Shown one piece after another: positions 1 through 7,904 of a stretch of DNA of 20,172 bases (its first letter is position 1; each line of letters opens with the position of its first letter). Both the position numbers and the translations under genes were made by a program. Location of the stretch: contig JAUPWC010000198.1 in the NCBI GenBank assembly GCA_030916665.1, positions 1 to 20,172 on the forward strand. Reading direction: 5' to 3'. The notes beneath the pieces were generated by a model. That model worked only from the letters and a program-made list of their open reading frames with translations. It made no database searches and was not told where the DNA came from. The stretch is from Verrucomicrobiota bacterium. Its GTDB lineage: Bacteria; Verrucomicrobiota; Verrucomicrobiia; Opitutales; Opitutaceae.

Positions 1-425
1 GAGCGGGAGTTGGTGTCCTGGATGAACTCCTGCGATAGCACCGAGATGCTCATCGGCACGTCCTGAATCGCCATGCCGATGCGGGTGGCGGTGACCGAGT
101 TTGTCTTCAGGTAGCCATAATCCTTCTCGCTCTTCACCTCGAAGGGGGAGAGGATCAGGAGGTTCTTGTCCGTGGGTTCGGGGGCGGCGACCGGTGTCGC
201 TTGGGTGGGAGCGGAGGCAACCGCCGGGGTGGCGGGGGCTGCCGGCTGGCTTTTGGCCTCTAGGTCAGCGAGACGCTTGCGGAGGGCGGCGTTCTCTTCC
301 TGCAGTTGGCGGAGGGAACTCGTGTCAGCGGACTGCGCAGAGGCAGTCGTGGCGACGAGCAGACCCGCCAGACCGATGGCCAGGAGTTTCCTGGTCCGGT
401 CGATGGTGTATATTTTGGGGTTCAT
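1..425 (-). CDS. TonB-dependent outer-membrane receptor, N-terminal part (runs off left edge)
   Basis: Reading the minus strand from the ATG at 425 gives 141 open codons to the window edge. Residues 1-30 form a signal peptide (basic n-region ending RTRK, hydrophobic core LLAIGLAGLLVA, cleavage after ASA). Residues 36-58 are a short coiled coil with leucines at 41, 48 and 55. An Ala/Pro/Thr linker follows to about residue 85, then LSPFEV (92-97) and the start of a plug domain with TATRIGMAIQDVPMSISVLS. This layout matches TonB-dependent receptors of Opitutaceae-type Verrucomicrobiota (family knowledge). Such receptors import oligosaccharides or siderophores across the outer membrane; the glycosidase neighbours favour a glycan ligand. 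The lacI gene ends 64 nt upstream on the same strand, so it may be co-transcribed or controlled by LacI. The barrel and the TonB-dependent fold lie outside the window, so substrate cannot be judged. Confidence 0.85.
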   Translation of the reverse strand, partial: MNPKIYTIDRTRKLLAIGLAGLLVATTASAQSADTSSLRQLQEENAALRKRLADLEAKSQPAAPATPAVASAPTQATPVAAPEPTDKNLLILSPFEVKSEKDYGYLKTNSVTATRIGMAIQDVPMSISVLSQEFIQDTNSR

Positions 426-489
426 GCTTCGGGCGGTTTGGAGTTTACGGATAACAAAATCCCGGGAGGGGTCCCTGGAGCGAAAAGGG

Positions 490-1533
490 TCAGAGAGGGG
501 TCGGGCGGGAGGCGGCGAGTTCTATGAGCCGGGGGGACACGGAGATGCCCATGCGGCCGTTGAGGCCGGGGTTCTCGATGCGCCAGAGCAGATGGTCGAC
601 GACCTTGCGCACGAGCAGCTGCAGGTTGATGTCGATAGCGGCCGGCGTATGGTCGAGGTTGTGGAAAACCACCGGGTTGTAGTTGCCCAAAATGGCGTCG
701 AAGTCGCGACCTGCGACCTTCCCGCCCTCGCGCAGCGCGCGAAAGAATGAGCCGCAGAAGTGATCGGCGGGGATGTAGAGCCCGGTCGACCGCGGTTTGG
801 AGGCCAGCAGGCGCTTCGCCAGCAGATCGCTCTCGCCGTGGGGGGCGGCGATCTCGAGATAACTGACACCCGGGTTGGAGGCCCCCAGGATGGAGTGGAC
901 GACCAAGCGAAGTTCCTGCGCCCGGGCGATGAAGGCATCCTTGCGGCGCACAATGGCGCTGTAGTCGGGATCAGTGGAGATCACCGCCACGGCCTTGTGT
1001 CCGCGCTGGTGGAGATAGTCCGCCGCCATTCGCCCGTTCTCCTCGTTGTTGGGCTCGACGTAGTCGCCGGGGTAGGAGCTTGAGCGGCGGGTCATGAACC
1101 AGACGTGCGGGATCTCGCGCAGCATCGCGAGGCATTCGCGGGAGGGTTCCATGCCCTGGATGATGACGCCGTCGAGGTGCTCGCTGGCGAGATTGCGCGG
1201 CAGCTCGTCCGGGGTGTTGGAAAACATGACCCGGAGGTCCACGCGGTAGTGCGGATCCGTCGCCTGCGCCTGGAGCAGCTGGTCCTGAAACCAGTTGAGG
1301 CTGGGATTTTTCGCCTTGGCGCCGACGAACCAGACGCCGATCCGCCGCTGCTCGGGCGGGAGAGTCTTGGGGCCGCGGCGCCGGCTGAGCGGGGCCGGCA
1401 CGTAATTGTGCTGGTGCATCACCTCGCGGATGCGCGCCAAGCTGTCAGCCGCGACCAGCTGCGGCTGATTGATGGCCCGGGAGACCGTGGCAGGTGAGAC
1501 ACGCGCCTTGCGGGCAATTTCGGTGATCAACAT
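490..1533 (-). CDS. LacI-family transcriptional regulator
   Basis: A 347-residue protein of normal LacI length. Residues 1-50 are a canonical LacI helix-turn-helix with hinge (MLITEIARKARVSPATVSRA, ending near NYVPAPLSRR). The rest is a periplasmic-binding-protein-like sensor fold, with segments such as LDGVIIQGM, the AADYLHQRGHKAVAVIS stretch and the effector-domain end AIDINLQLLVRKVVDHLLWR. LacI proteins with this architecture bind palindromic operators and respond to a sugar. It lies between the GH38 alpha-mannosidase gene upstream (131-nt spacer) and the TonB receptor gene downstream, all on the minus strand, so it probably controls this glycan locus. No Shine-Dalgarno sequence precedes the ATG. 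The start is fixed by the helix-turn-helix beginning at residue 2. A possible own promoter and an inverted repeat lie in the spacer. The effector sugar is unknown. Confidence 0.95.
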   Translation of the reverse strand: MLITEIARKARVSPATVSRAINQPQLVAADSLARIREVMHQHNYVPAPLSRRRGPKTLPPEQRRIGVWFVGAKAKNPSLNWFQDQLLQAQATDPHYRVDLRVMFSNTPDELPRNLASEHLDGVIIQGMEPSRECLAMLREIPHVWFMTRRSSSYPGDYVEPNNEENGRMAADYLHQRGHKAVAVISTDPDYSAIVRRKDAFIARAQELRLVVHSILGASNPGVSYLEIAAPHGESDLLAKRLLASKPRSTGLYIPADHFCGSFFRALREGGKVAGRDFDAILGNYNPVVFHNLDHTPAAIDINLQLLVRKVVDHLLWRIENPGLNGRMGISVSPRLIELAASRPTPL

Positions 1534-1556
1534 GGGGGGAGGTAGCCCGTTCTGAA

Positions 1557-1581
1557 AATTTCATGGAAATAGATGAAAATT
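1557..1581. promoter_or_regulatory. Inverted repeat in lacI leader, possible operator
   Basis: Arms AATTTCAT (1557-1564) and ATGAAAATT (1573-1581) face each other across 8 nt, overlapping the candidate -10 of lacI. Read on the minus strand the element is ATTTTCA, 10 nt, TGAAAT. A very similar element (ATTTTCA, 9 nt, TGAAAAT) lies at 20035-20057 before the AP2-type epimerase gene, which raises the chance of a shared binding protein. AT-rich symmetry can arise by chance. Confidence 0.35.
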
Positions 1582-1597
1582 AATGCGGTGCGGTCAA
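1568..1597 (-). promoter_or_regulatory. Candidate sigma70-type promoter of the lacI gene
   Basis: On the minus strand TTGACC (1597-1592) is followed after 18 nt by TCTATT (1573-1568), 35 nt before the lacI ATG. The -35 matches five of six consensus bases and the -10 four of six. The region is AT-rich within a GC-rich locus. This is a pattern match only. Confidence 0.38.
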
Positions 1598-1663
1598 GAG
1601 GTTTCAGGCGCTCTTGCGGAAAAACACTTTCCGCCGCCGGGCTCTGCGGGACCGGACCCGCGC

Positions 1664-4600
1664 TCAGCGGCGTGCGCATTCCAGGCTGATGATCTCGTAG
1701 GGTTGGAACCGCATGCGGCCGGTGGGAAGCGGGCGGCCGAGCGGCCGGCCCAGCAGGTCGGTCTTCCGCACCGTCCAGCCTTCCGCGAGGCGCAACCGGA
1801 TGAGGCCGCGCTGGCCGCCCACCTCGTGCAGGCGCAGCCGCCAGCGCTGCCGGCCGAGAGGTTGCGCCCACGCGGGCACCAAGGTGTCGCCGCCCGCAAA
1901 TCCGGTGATGATCGCGGGCAGCGGCCGGCCCCGGTAGGGCAGGACCGGCGTGAACAGGGTCTCGGCGAGCGCCGCCGGCTGCTCGGCGCGGGGTGCGGTC
2001 AGGTTGTGGTGTCCCACGGCAAGCTCGATGCGGTGCCTTCCGAGGTCAGTGAAGACCACCGCGGGCCGCGGTATGCGACTAAGATGCCACGCGTAGCCCT
2101 TGGCATGCTCCTCGTAGCCGACATGGGCCGGGGTGCGCAGGAGCGAAAGACCGAGATTGCCGGCGTGACAGCTGAGGCCGTATTTGGCCTCGGTCACCAC
2201 GAAGAGCCCGGAGCGCTCGCCGTCGTCGCTGACCGCCGCCCAGCGGCTCATCGGCCACTCCCACATGCCCTCAACCTGGGGAGAGGAGGACAGCTGGGGC
2301 CGCAGCACACTGCCGAAAGGGGTGCCGCAGCGCGCTTCACGCCCGCGATACGCGGTGGGAAAATGCAGTTTCAGCAGCGTGTCGGGTTCGTGCCAGTCGA
2401 GTTCAACCGTCAGGCGCAGGCAGGTGGAACCGGGCTCGAGCCAGTAGCGGATGGATGCCGTGCTGGACCTGCCGACCTGCCGCGTCACCGTGAGCCCGGC
2501 GGCGTCCGTACTGATCCGCCCGGGGCCCCGCGCGGGCCGGCCGAGCGCGAGCGAGTGGCGGTCGATGTCCCACGGGCCGAAATTCGCGGGTTGGTCGGGA
2601 TATAGGACGAGGTCGCCCGCGCCGGCAGCGAGCGCCACCGGGCGGCCGTCCACGCTGAGTGCGGAGAGATGGCCGCGGGCGTTGACCCGCACGCGCACCC
2701 GGCCGTTGCCCAGCGTGCGGCCCCGCACGGTGACCGACGGAGCGGCGACCACGGTCGCGTCTGCCAGCCGGACGCCGGCCAGGGGCGGCAGCTCCAGCAG
2801 ACGACCGCGGTGCAGGTGCCGGCGTGCGAGAGGCAGCGGGTTGAACAGGCAGGCGTCGCCGCTGTTGCTGCTGAGGGTTGTGTTCGTGCGGTCCTGTAAT
2901 TGCTTAGTGAGCATCGCGAGTTCTGGCAGCCCCTGCTGATAGACCTCGGGAATCGAGCTGCCGGGGACGTAGTCGTGAAACTGGGCGAAGACCATCCGGC
3001 GCCAGGCGTGTGCGAGTTCGGCATCGGGGGCGCGGCCGGTGGCGACGAGCGCGGCCTCGCGCAGCTGCAGGGCGCGCTCGAGCGCCCGGAAATGCGCTTT
3101 CACGCGGCTTTGCGTGGTGAAGGTGCCGCGGTGGTGCTCCAGGTATATCTCCCCGTCGTGCGCGGGCAGCCGGGCCTGCTGGCGGGCGAGGCGCCCGAAG
3201 AAGGCTTCCGGATGGTCCCAGTGCAGGGCGGGGAGGCCGCGCAGGCCGGCGAGCCGACGCGCCCGTTCGCACATCTCTTCGCTCGGGCCGCCCCCGCCGT
3301 CGCCCCACCCGTTGGGGAGCAGGAACTCGTCGTGCAGGTCGGCCTGCTGGTTCTGGTGCGAAGCGGCCCGGAGCTGCTCGACCGCGACCGTGTTGTTGAA
3401 CTGCACGCCTTGGGTGACGTGGCCGAGGACTTCGTGGCCGCCGGGGCCCCGCCAGCGGAAGCTGGAGTGCGGGAAGCGGTTGACCTTGTTCCAAGTGGTC
3501 TTGGTCGTGAAGAAATAGTCCACGCCGCTCAGCCGCATCAGCTGGGGGAGGCACGCGCTGAAGCCGAACAGGTCGGGCACCCAGAGCACGCGCGAGGGGC
3601 GGCCGGTCAGCCGGCGGAAGGCCGCTTGGCCGAGCACGAAGCTGCGGGCGAGGCCCTCGCCGCAGACGAGCTGGGAATCGCTTTCGACGTAGAGGCCTCC
3701 GGTCGCCTCCCACTGGCCGCGGCGCAGGCGCGCCTTGACCGCCCGCAACAGCGCGGGCGCACGGCGGCCGACCGCCACGTAGCTGGCAGGCTGCGAGTAG
3801 GCGAAGCGGAACTCCGGGTAGAGCGCCATCAGGCGATTGACGTTGGCGAAGGTGTGGACGGCCTTGCCCTCGCCCGTCTGCTCGGGCCAGAGCCAGACGA
3901 GGTCGAGGTGCGAGTGCCCGGTCAGTGCGGCACGGCTGAGCGGGGCGGTCTCGCGCATCTCCCGATAGACATCCGCCAGTGTGCGCCGCAGGGCGGCGAC
4001 GCCGCGGGTGTCGAACTCGTCCAGCGCCGCGTCCAGGCCGCGCAGCAGGCGACGGTAGAGCGGCGACACCTCGGTCAGCGCGGGCTGCACGGTCTGGCCG
4101 TTGAGCTCGCGGAGCACGCCCGGATGCTCGCGGGTGCGCAGTTCGAGCAGATAGTCGGAAAGGCAGTTCAGGTCGTGGTAGGCGGCCCAGGCCTCATCGT
4201 CGCGGCGCAGCAGGCGGGCGGAGCGGAAGAGGTTGCCGCCGGGGCTGAGGCCAAGGGCGTCGGGATGCCAGAGGGCCGACTGCACGCACAGGCATTCGAG
4301 CCAGGCCTCGCGCGCACCGGCGGGCAGTTCGCACACGCGGTGCGCCACATCGAATCCGTAGAACGGCACGCCGTCGAGGTAGAGGGTGGTTTCGCCCTGT
4401 TCATCCCAGCGCAGCCAGCGCCGCGGGCCGGGCGGCAACGCGACCCGGCACCAGCGTTGGTCGAACAGCCGGCCCCATGCGCTGTCCGGCCGCACGGGGC
4501 GGCGGGCGAGTTGCTGCGCCGTGGCCAACGAGAGGTGCTGCGCGCGGGGCGCGGTAGCCTCGACGTCGAGGGGGCGTTCGTCGTGCCAGATCATTTCCGC

Positions 4601-4666
4601 TAGGCGCACGAGCCCGCGCTTGACCCGCAATGGCGTGAGCGAAATCAGGGGGTTGGGGGGCGGCAT
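1664..4666 (-). CDS. GH38-family alpha-mannosidase (cytoplasmic)
   Basis: A 1000-residue protein, typical of bacterial GH38 enzymes, which hydrolyse alpha-mannosidic bonds with a zinc-assisted retaining mechanism. Visible family motifs: GHSHLDLVWLWP near residues 250-261, with zinc ligands H253 and D255; WVPDLFGFSACLPQL near 362-376, with the nucleophile D365; RGTFTTQSRVKAHFRALERA near 513-532 in the helical middle domain; and QFHDYVPGSS near 562-571, with the zinc-ligand histidine H564. A beta-sandwich C-terminal region follows. There is no signal peptide, so it acts in the cytoplasm on imported oligosaccharides. I chose the ATG at 4666 because an upstream in-frame extension to 4837 is low-complexity Arg/Pro-rich and would overlap the divergent gene's start. 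It is divergent from the GH15-like gene (169-nt spacer) and followed by lacI. Exact linkage specificity is not readable from sequence. Confidence 0.95.
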   Translation of the reverse strand: MPPPNPLISLTPLRVKRGLVRLAEMIWHDERPLDVEATAPRAQHLSLATAQQLARRPVRPDSAWGRLFDQRWCRVALPPGPRRWLRWDEQGETTLYLDGVPFYGFDVAHRVCELPAGAREAWLECLCVQSALWHPDALGLSPGGNLFRSARLLRRDDEAWAAYHDLNCLSDYLLELRTREHPGVLRELNGQTVQPALTEVSPLYRRLLRGLDAALDEFDTRGVAALRRTLADVYREMRETAPLSRAALTGHSHLDLVWLWPEQTGEGKAVHTFANVNRLMALYPEFRFAYSQPASYVAVGRRAPALLRAVKARLRRGQWEATGGLYVESDSQLVCGEGLARSFVLGQAAFRRLTGRPSRVLWVPDLFGFSACLPQLMRLSGVDYFFTTKTTWNKVNRFPHSSFRWRGPGGHEVLGHVTQGVQFNNTVAVEQLRAASHQNQQADLHDEFLLPNGWGDGGGGPSEEMCERARRLAGLRGLPALHWDHPEAFFGRLARQQARLPAHDGEIYLEHHRGTFTTQSRVKAHFRALERALQLREAALVATGRAPDAELAHAWRRMVFAQFHDYVPGSSIPEVYQQGLPELAMLTKQLQDRTNTTLSSNSGDACLFNPLPLARRHLHRGRLLELPPLAGVRLADATVVAAPSVTVRGRTLGNGRVRVRVNARGHLSALSVDGRPVALAAGAGDLVLYPDQPANFGPWDIDRHSLALGRPARGPGRISTDAAGLTVTRQVGRSSTASIRYWLEPGSTCLRLTVELDWHEPDTLLKLHFPTAYRGREARCGTPFGSVLRPQLSSSPQVEGMWEWPMSRWAAVSDDGERSGLFVVTEAKYGLSCHAGNLGLSLLRTPAHVGYEEHAKGYAWHLSRIPRPAVVFTDLGRHRIELAVGHHNLTAPRAEQPAALAETLFTPVLPYRGRPLPAIITGFAGGDTLVPAWAQPLGRQRWRLRLHEVGGQRGLIRLRLAEGWTVRKTDLLGRPLGRPLPTGRMRFQPYEIISLECARR

Positions 4667-4835
4667 CGGTGGCAGGATTGGCGTCCGTCTTCGCGGCGCG
4701 CAATCCTTTCCCGGCGGCGCGGGTGGCAATGAATATTCATGAGCGGGCGCACGATCCCTGCGGGCCCTTGACTTGGGGTGGGCTGCGGCGCCAGTTTCCG
4801 CCGGCCGCGTCGGAAAATCCCAACCCCGCCCCACC
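4667..4835. promoter_or_regulatory. Divergent control region between GH38 and GH15-like genes
   Basis: This 169-nt spacer separates two divergent glycosidase genes. It holds a perfect 12-bp palindrome, ATGAATATTCAT (4729-4740), conspicuous in very GC-rich surroundings, and a plus-strand TTGACT (4768-4773) that could be a -35 for the GH15-like gene, though no convincing -10 follows at 16-18 nt. The palindrome lies 62 nt before the GH38 start and 95 nt before the other start, so a protein bound there could affect both. Nothing identifies the protein. Confidence 0.38.
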
Positions 4836-6818
4836 ATGATTGAAGCCAGCGAGCATTTTTATCAGGACGATCCCAACCGCGGACCACGCGATGTCGCCAC
4901 TCGGCTGCGCGGCGTAAACTATTTTTTTCTCGGCAACGGCCTGATTCAGGCCGCGGTGCAGCATGCGCCCGAGGGGGATGGCACGCCGGCCGGCCTGCTG
5001 GTGATGAATCCCGACCGGCTGCGGCAGAAGCGGGCCGCCCTCACGATGGACGCGGAGACGGGGCTGGCCGCGACCCGGCTGCGGTTGCGCGCGGGCGCGC
5101 AGGTGCATGAACCGGACGCGGCAACGTGCGCGGTGCGCTGGGTCGGGAACGCACCGGTGCCGACCGTGGCCGTCACCTGGGCCACAGGCGGGTGCCGGAT
5201 CGAGGAACGTTTTTCCTGTCCCGACCTCAGCCGCGCCCGGGTGCTCCGTCAGGTGACGCTGCGGAACCCGGCCGGCCGGCGGCTCGGATTCACGCTGAGC
5301 ACCGGCGTGAAGCGGCAGGTATTGCGCCGACGGATCGTGCTCCCTCCGCAGAGTCGGTGGCAGGGCTGGATCAGTTACACGCTGGAGCCCCGGGCGGACC
5401 GGGTCCGCGTCGCGTGGGAGCGACGGGGCGGCATCGCGGAGGAAGCCAGGACGTTCTGGCGCGGGCTCACTCGGGTGCGCCTCGGCGAGGAGCGGCTGGA
5501 TCATTTTTTCGCGGCCGCCCGGGCGCAGCTGCCCACGGCGGTGTCGCGACTGGGTTGTGTTGATGGCAGCATCTGGCAATACAACCACGAGTGGCTGCGC
5601 GACCAGTCGGTTGTGGCGCTGGCGCTGACCATGCTCGGTGCCACCAGACCGGCCCAGACGATGTTCACCCGGCTGCTCGACAAGTTTGTCACGCCCGAGG
5701 GCGACACGCTGGACTCGAGCTTGAAGCGCGCCCCCAGCGAGGTGGAACTGGACCAGAACGGCTATCTGCTTTGCACCCTGCGGGATTACGTCCTGTGGAC
5801 GGGGGATCTCGATCTGGTCCGCCGCCAGTGGGCCAAGGTTACCGCGGTGGCGGAATTTCCGCTACAGCCGGTATTCCGGCACGCACCGAGCGGGTTGCTG
5901 ATGAACTGCCGTGAGTTTTGGGAGCGTCACGCCATTCACGGAATCCAGCCCGGCCTGGAGCTAAGTTACCAGCTTTGGGTGAGCGAGGGTTTGGCGGCCG
6001 CCGCGGTGCTGGCCCGGCTGACAGGCCAGGCCGACCAGGCCGGGCGTTGGGACGCCGAGTCGGCGCGGCTCCGGCGCGCTATGCTGCACGACCGCCGGTT
6101 CCGGCTGCACGACCACCGCGGTTTCATCAAGCGCCGGGCGCCCGACGGCCGTGTGCAGGAAACCATCGCGGCAGATCCGGCCTGCGGCCTGCCGGCGGCG
6201 ACACGCCTGATGCGGGCCGGCCCGCACCGGCTCAATCCGGACAGTTCCGCGGCGCTGCCGATCGCCCTCGGTGTCGTGGCCGCGGATTCACCGGTGGCCC
6301 GGCGCACGCTGCACTCGCTTGAGCAGCTGTGGAACCAGGCCGGCAACGGCGGCGGCTACGGACGCTACAACATGACGTCGGAGCCTGATTCGCCCGGCGG
6401 CTGGCCGTTCGCCTCGCTGTTCGTGGCCCGCGCTGCGGTCGAGGCGGGTGATGACGCCAAGGTGCGGCGTATCCTGGGTTGGCTTGACACCCTGGACGGT
6501 GCGACCGCGGGCGCTTGGTTTGAGTTCTACGGCGAGCGAATCGCCCCGCCGCTGCCGCAGGTCGGCATCGTGGTCTGGAACTGGGCCGAACTCGTCGTGC
6601 TGTATGTGCAGCACATCCTGGGGGTCCGGCCGGAAGAGGACGGCGTGCGCATACGGCCGCGCCTGCTCGCGGGTCTGTCCTCCGCGGAGGTAACTTTCAC
6701 GATCCGCGGCCGGCGCCGGCGGTTGCGCGTGACGGGAAAGGAGCGGGGCGGCCAAGTGGCAATCGCGTTGCGCGGCGCGGTCGCCACCAAGGCCGGGGAG
6801 TGGCGTCTCCGCTATTAA
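4836..6818 (+). CDS. GH15-like (alpha/alpha)6-barrel glycosidase
   Basis: A 660-residue protein with an N-terminal beta-rich domain (about 1-220) and a helical-barrel domain resembling family GH15 glucoamylase-type enzymes. Supporting motifs: IWQYNHEWLRDQS (WLRD near 253-256, like the WxRD substrate-binding motif); LDQNGYLLCTLRDYVLWTGD near 305-324; EFWER near 359, where GH15 proteins carry the acid glutamate; and FEFYGER followed by VGIVVWNWAEL near 565-590, where the base glutamate and the closing barrel helix sit. A short beta tail (GVRIRPRLL onwards) resembles that of GH65/GH78-type proteins. No signal peptide is visible, so it is probably cytoplasmic. The ATG at 4836 was chosen over an in-frame ATG at 4773, whose extra 21 residues are non-conserved-looking leader. 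It is divergent from GH38 and convergent with the beta-propeller gene. Substrate is uncertain: glucoside, or another alpha-glycoside handled by six-hairpin enzymes. Confidence 0.78.
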   Translation: MIEASEHFYQDDPNRGPRDVATRLRGVNYFFLGNGLIQAAVQHAPEGDGTPAGLLVMNPDRLRQKRAALTMDAETGLAATRLRLRAGAQVHEPDAATCAVRWVGNAPVPTVAVTWATGGCRIEERFSCPDLSRARVLRQVTLRNPAGRRLGFTLSTGVKRQVLRRRIVLPPQSRWQGWISYTLEPRADRVRVAWERRGGIAEEARTFWRGLTRVRLGEERLDHFFAAARAQLPTAVSRLGCVDGSIWQYNHEWLRDQSVVALALTMLGATRPAQTMFTRLLDKFVTPEGDTLDSSLKRAPSEVELDQNGYLLCTLRDYVLWTGDLDLVRRQWAKVTAVAEFPLQPVFRHAPSGLLMNCREFWERHAIHGIQPGLELSYQLWVSEGLAAAAVLARLTGQADQAGRWDAESARLRRAMLHDRRFRLHDHRGFIKRRAPDGRVQETIAADPACGLPAATRLMRAGPHRLNPDSSAALPIALGVVAADSPVARRTLHSLEQLWNQAGNGGGYGRYNMTSEPDSPGGWPFASLFVARAAVEAGDDAKVRRILGWLDTLDGATAGAWFEFYGERIAPPLPQVGIVVWNWAELVVLYVQHILGVRPEEDGVRIRPRLLAGLSSAEVTFTIRGRRRRLRVTGKERGGQVAIALRGAVATKAGEWRLRY

Positions 6819-6829
6819 CGAGAAGGCGG

Positions 6830-6847
6830 TGACCGGGTTGCCGGTCA
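6830..6847. terminator. Hairpin between convergent genes (bidirectional terminator candidate)
   Basis: TGACCGG (6830-6836), loop GTTG, CCGGTCA (6841-6847) forms a perfect 7-bp stem directly between the ends of the GH15-like gene and the beta-propeller gene, including the latter's stop codon. There is no long U tract on either strand, so termination may be weak or Rho-assisted. Confidence 0.5.
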
Positions 6848-7864
6848 AAACCCGAAATCCCTGAGGCCGGCCGGTTCGGTGAGCTGCACAATTGTAGGCT
6901 TGGCCGCCGTCCAGTCGAGGATCCCCACCTGCAGCCGATAGCTGTCCAACCCGAAATAGGCCACGAGCCAGCGGCCGTCCGAACGGCGGACGACCTCCAT
7001 GCCCGTGATGTCGGCGCGGAGCGGGGTGGGCGCCACGTCGGGCCAGCACCGGGGGTTGTCCGAAACGACATAGCTCCAGGCATGGTGTCCGCCAAAAAAG
7101 AGCAGCCAGTCGTGACCGCGCCGCTGCACGTTGCTCGACTCGCACTGGTTCCAGGCGCTGAAGCCGTAGGCGATGCCCTCATCCTGCCAGTGGAGCAGGT
7201 CGGAGGACGAAGCCCGCGCCACGCAGCCATGGCCATTCTTCTGCACGGCGGTGTAGTAGAGCTGAAAGCGGCCGTCGTGGGCGATGACGTGTGCGTCGCG
7301 ACAAGCGGCTCCGCCCCGGGTGGGGCAGAAGGCCCAGTCGTATTCCTCGGGGCGGATGACCGGCCGGTCGGTGGCCCGCTCCCAGTGGAAGAGGTCGGTC
7401 GAGGTCGCCACCCCGATCCGCTGTGTGTTGTCGGTCGCCACCCCGGTATAAAACATCCAGTGCCTGCCTCCGTGGGTGATGACGTAAGGCGCGAAGACGT
7501 GCCCGTGGTCCCAGCCCCGCACGTCAATGAAGAAGCAGGCCTCGTGGGTTTCCCAGTCACGGAAGTCGCGCGTCGTGGCGTGGCCAAAGAACAGCTCGTT
7601 GCCGGGCAGCCCGCAGCTCACGCCGGGTGTGCCGGCAATATGGTAGAGATGCCAGGTGCCGGCCACCTCGTGCAGGCAGAAGTCCTTCAGGTAGAATCCG
7701 GGCGGCGAGTAGCCGAGCCGGAGCCAGTCCTCCCGGTGCATCCGCTGGCGCCGCGTCGCGTCCGCATAGCACTTGTAGTCCATGTTCTCGAAGCGCACGG
7801 CGGCAGCATGGACCGCGGAATCCGTCGGCGCCATCGCGAATTGGCCCCGGCCGGCCGGGATCAT
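6845..7864 (-). CDS. GH43/GH32-like five-bladed beta-propeller glycosidase
   Basis: A 339-residue protein with the repeated blade pattern of the GH43/GH32 superfamily. Candidate catalytic acids follow the family order: D61 in LKDFCLHEVAGTWHLYH, D190 in ACRDAHVIAHDGRFQLYYT (compare the RDP-type motif) and E242 in QCESSNVQRRGHDWLLFFG. Substrate-facing blade ends such as RHWMFYTGVAT and SDLLHWQDEG are also typical. These families release arabinose, xylose or fructose residues, and sequence alone does not choose between them. No signal peptide is seen, so it is probably intracellular. The start at 7864 leaves a 40-nt gap to the divergent GH28-like gene; an in-frame ATG at 7834 is an equally plausible start, while further-upstream starts would overlap the neighbour. 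No clear promoter is visible in the short spacer, so control elements may lie inside coding sequence. Confidence 0.72.
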   Translation of the reverse strand: MIPAGRGQFAMAPTDSAVHAAAVRFENMDYKCYADATRRQRMHREDWLRLGYSPPGFYLKDFCLHEVAGTWHLYHIAGTPGVSCGLPGNELFFGHATTRDFRDWETHEACFFIDVRGWDHGHVFAPYVITHGGRHWMFYTGVATDNTQRIGVATSTDLFHWERATDRPVIRPEEYDWAFCPTRGGAACRDAHVIAHDGRFQLYYTAVQKNGHGCVARASSSDLLHWQDEGIAYGFSAWNQCESSNVQRRGHDWLLFFGGHHAWSYVVSDNPRCWPDVAPTPLRADITGMEVVRRSDGRWLVAYFGLDSYRLQVGILDWTAAKPTIVQLTEPAGLRDFGF

Positions 7865-7904
7865 CCTGTATTTTCGGCGCGAGATTGGGTATGCGTGACG
7901 CACC

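Noticed and set aside
2900..4603. Long open frame (567 codons) on the plus strand
   Set aside because: It is wholly antisense to the GH38 gene, whose catalytic motifs are unmistakable; the antisense product is low-complexity and Ala/Gly/Glu-rich, as expected in GC-rich DNA.
4667..4837. N-terminal extension of the GH38 protein by 57 residues
   Set aside because: The sequence is Arg/Pro-rich, contains the palindrome and would overlap the start of the divergent gene; GH38 similarity begins after 4666.
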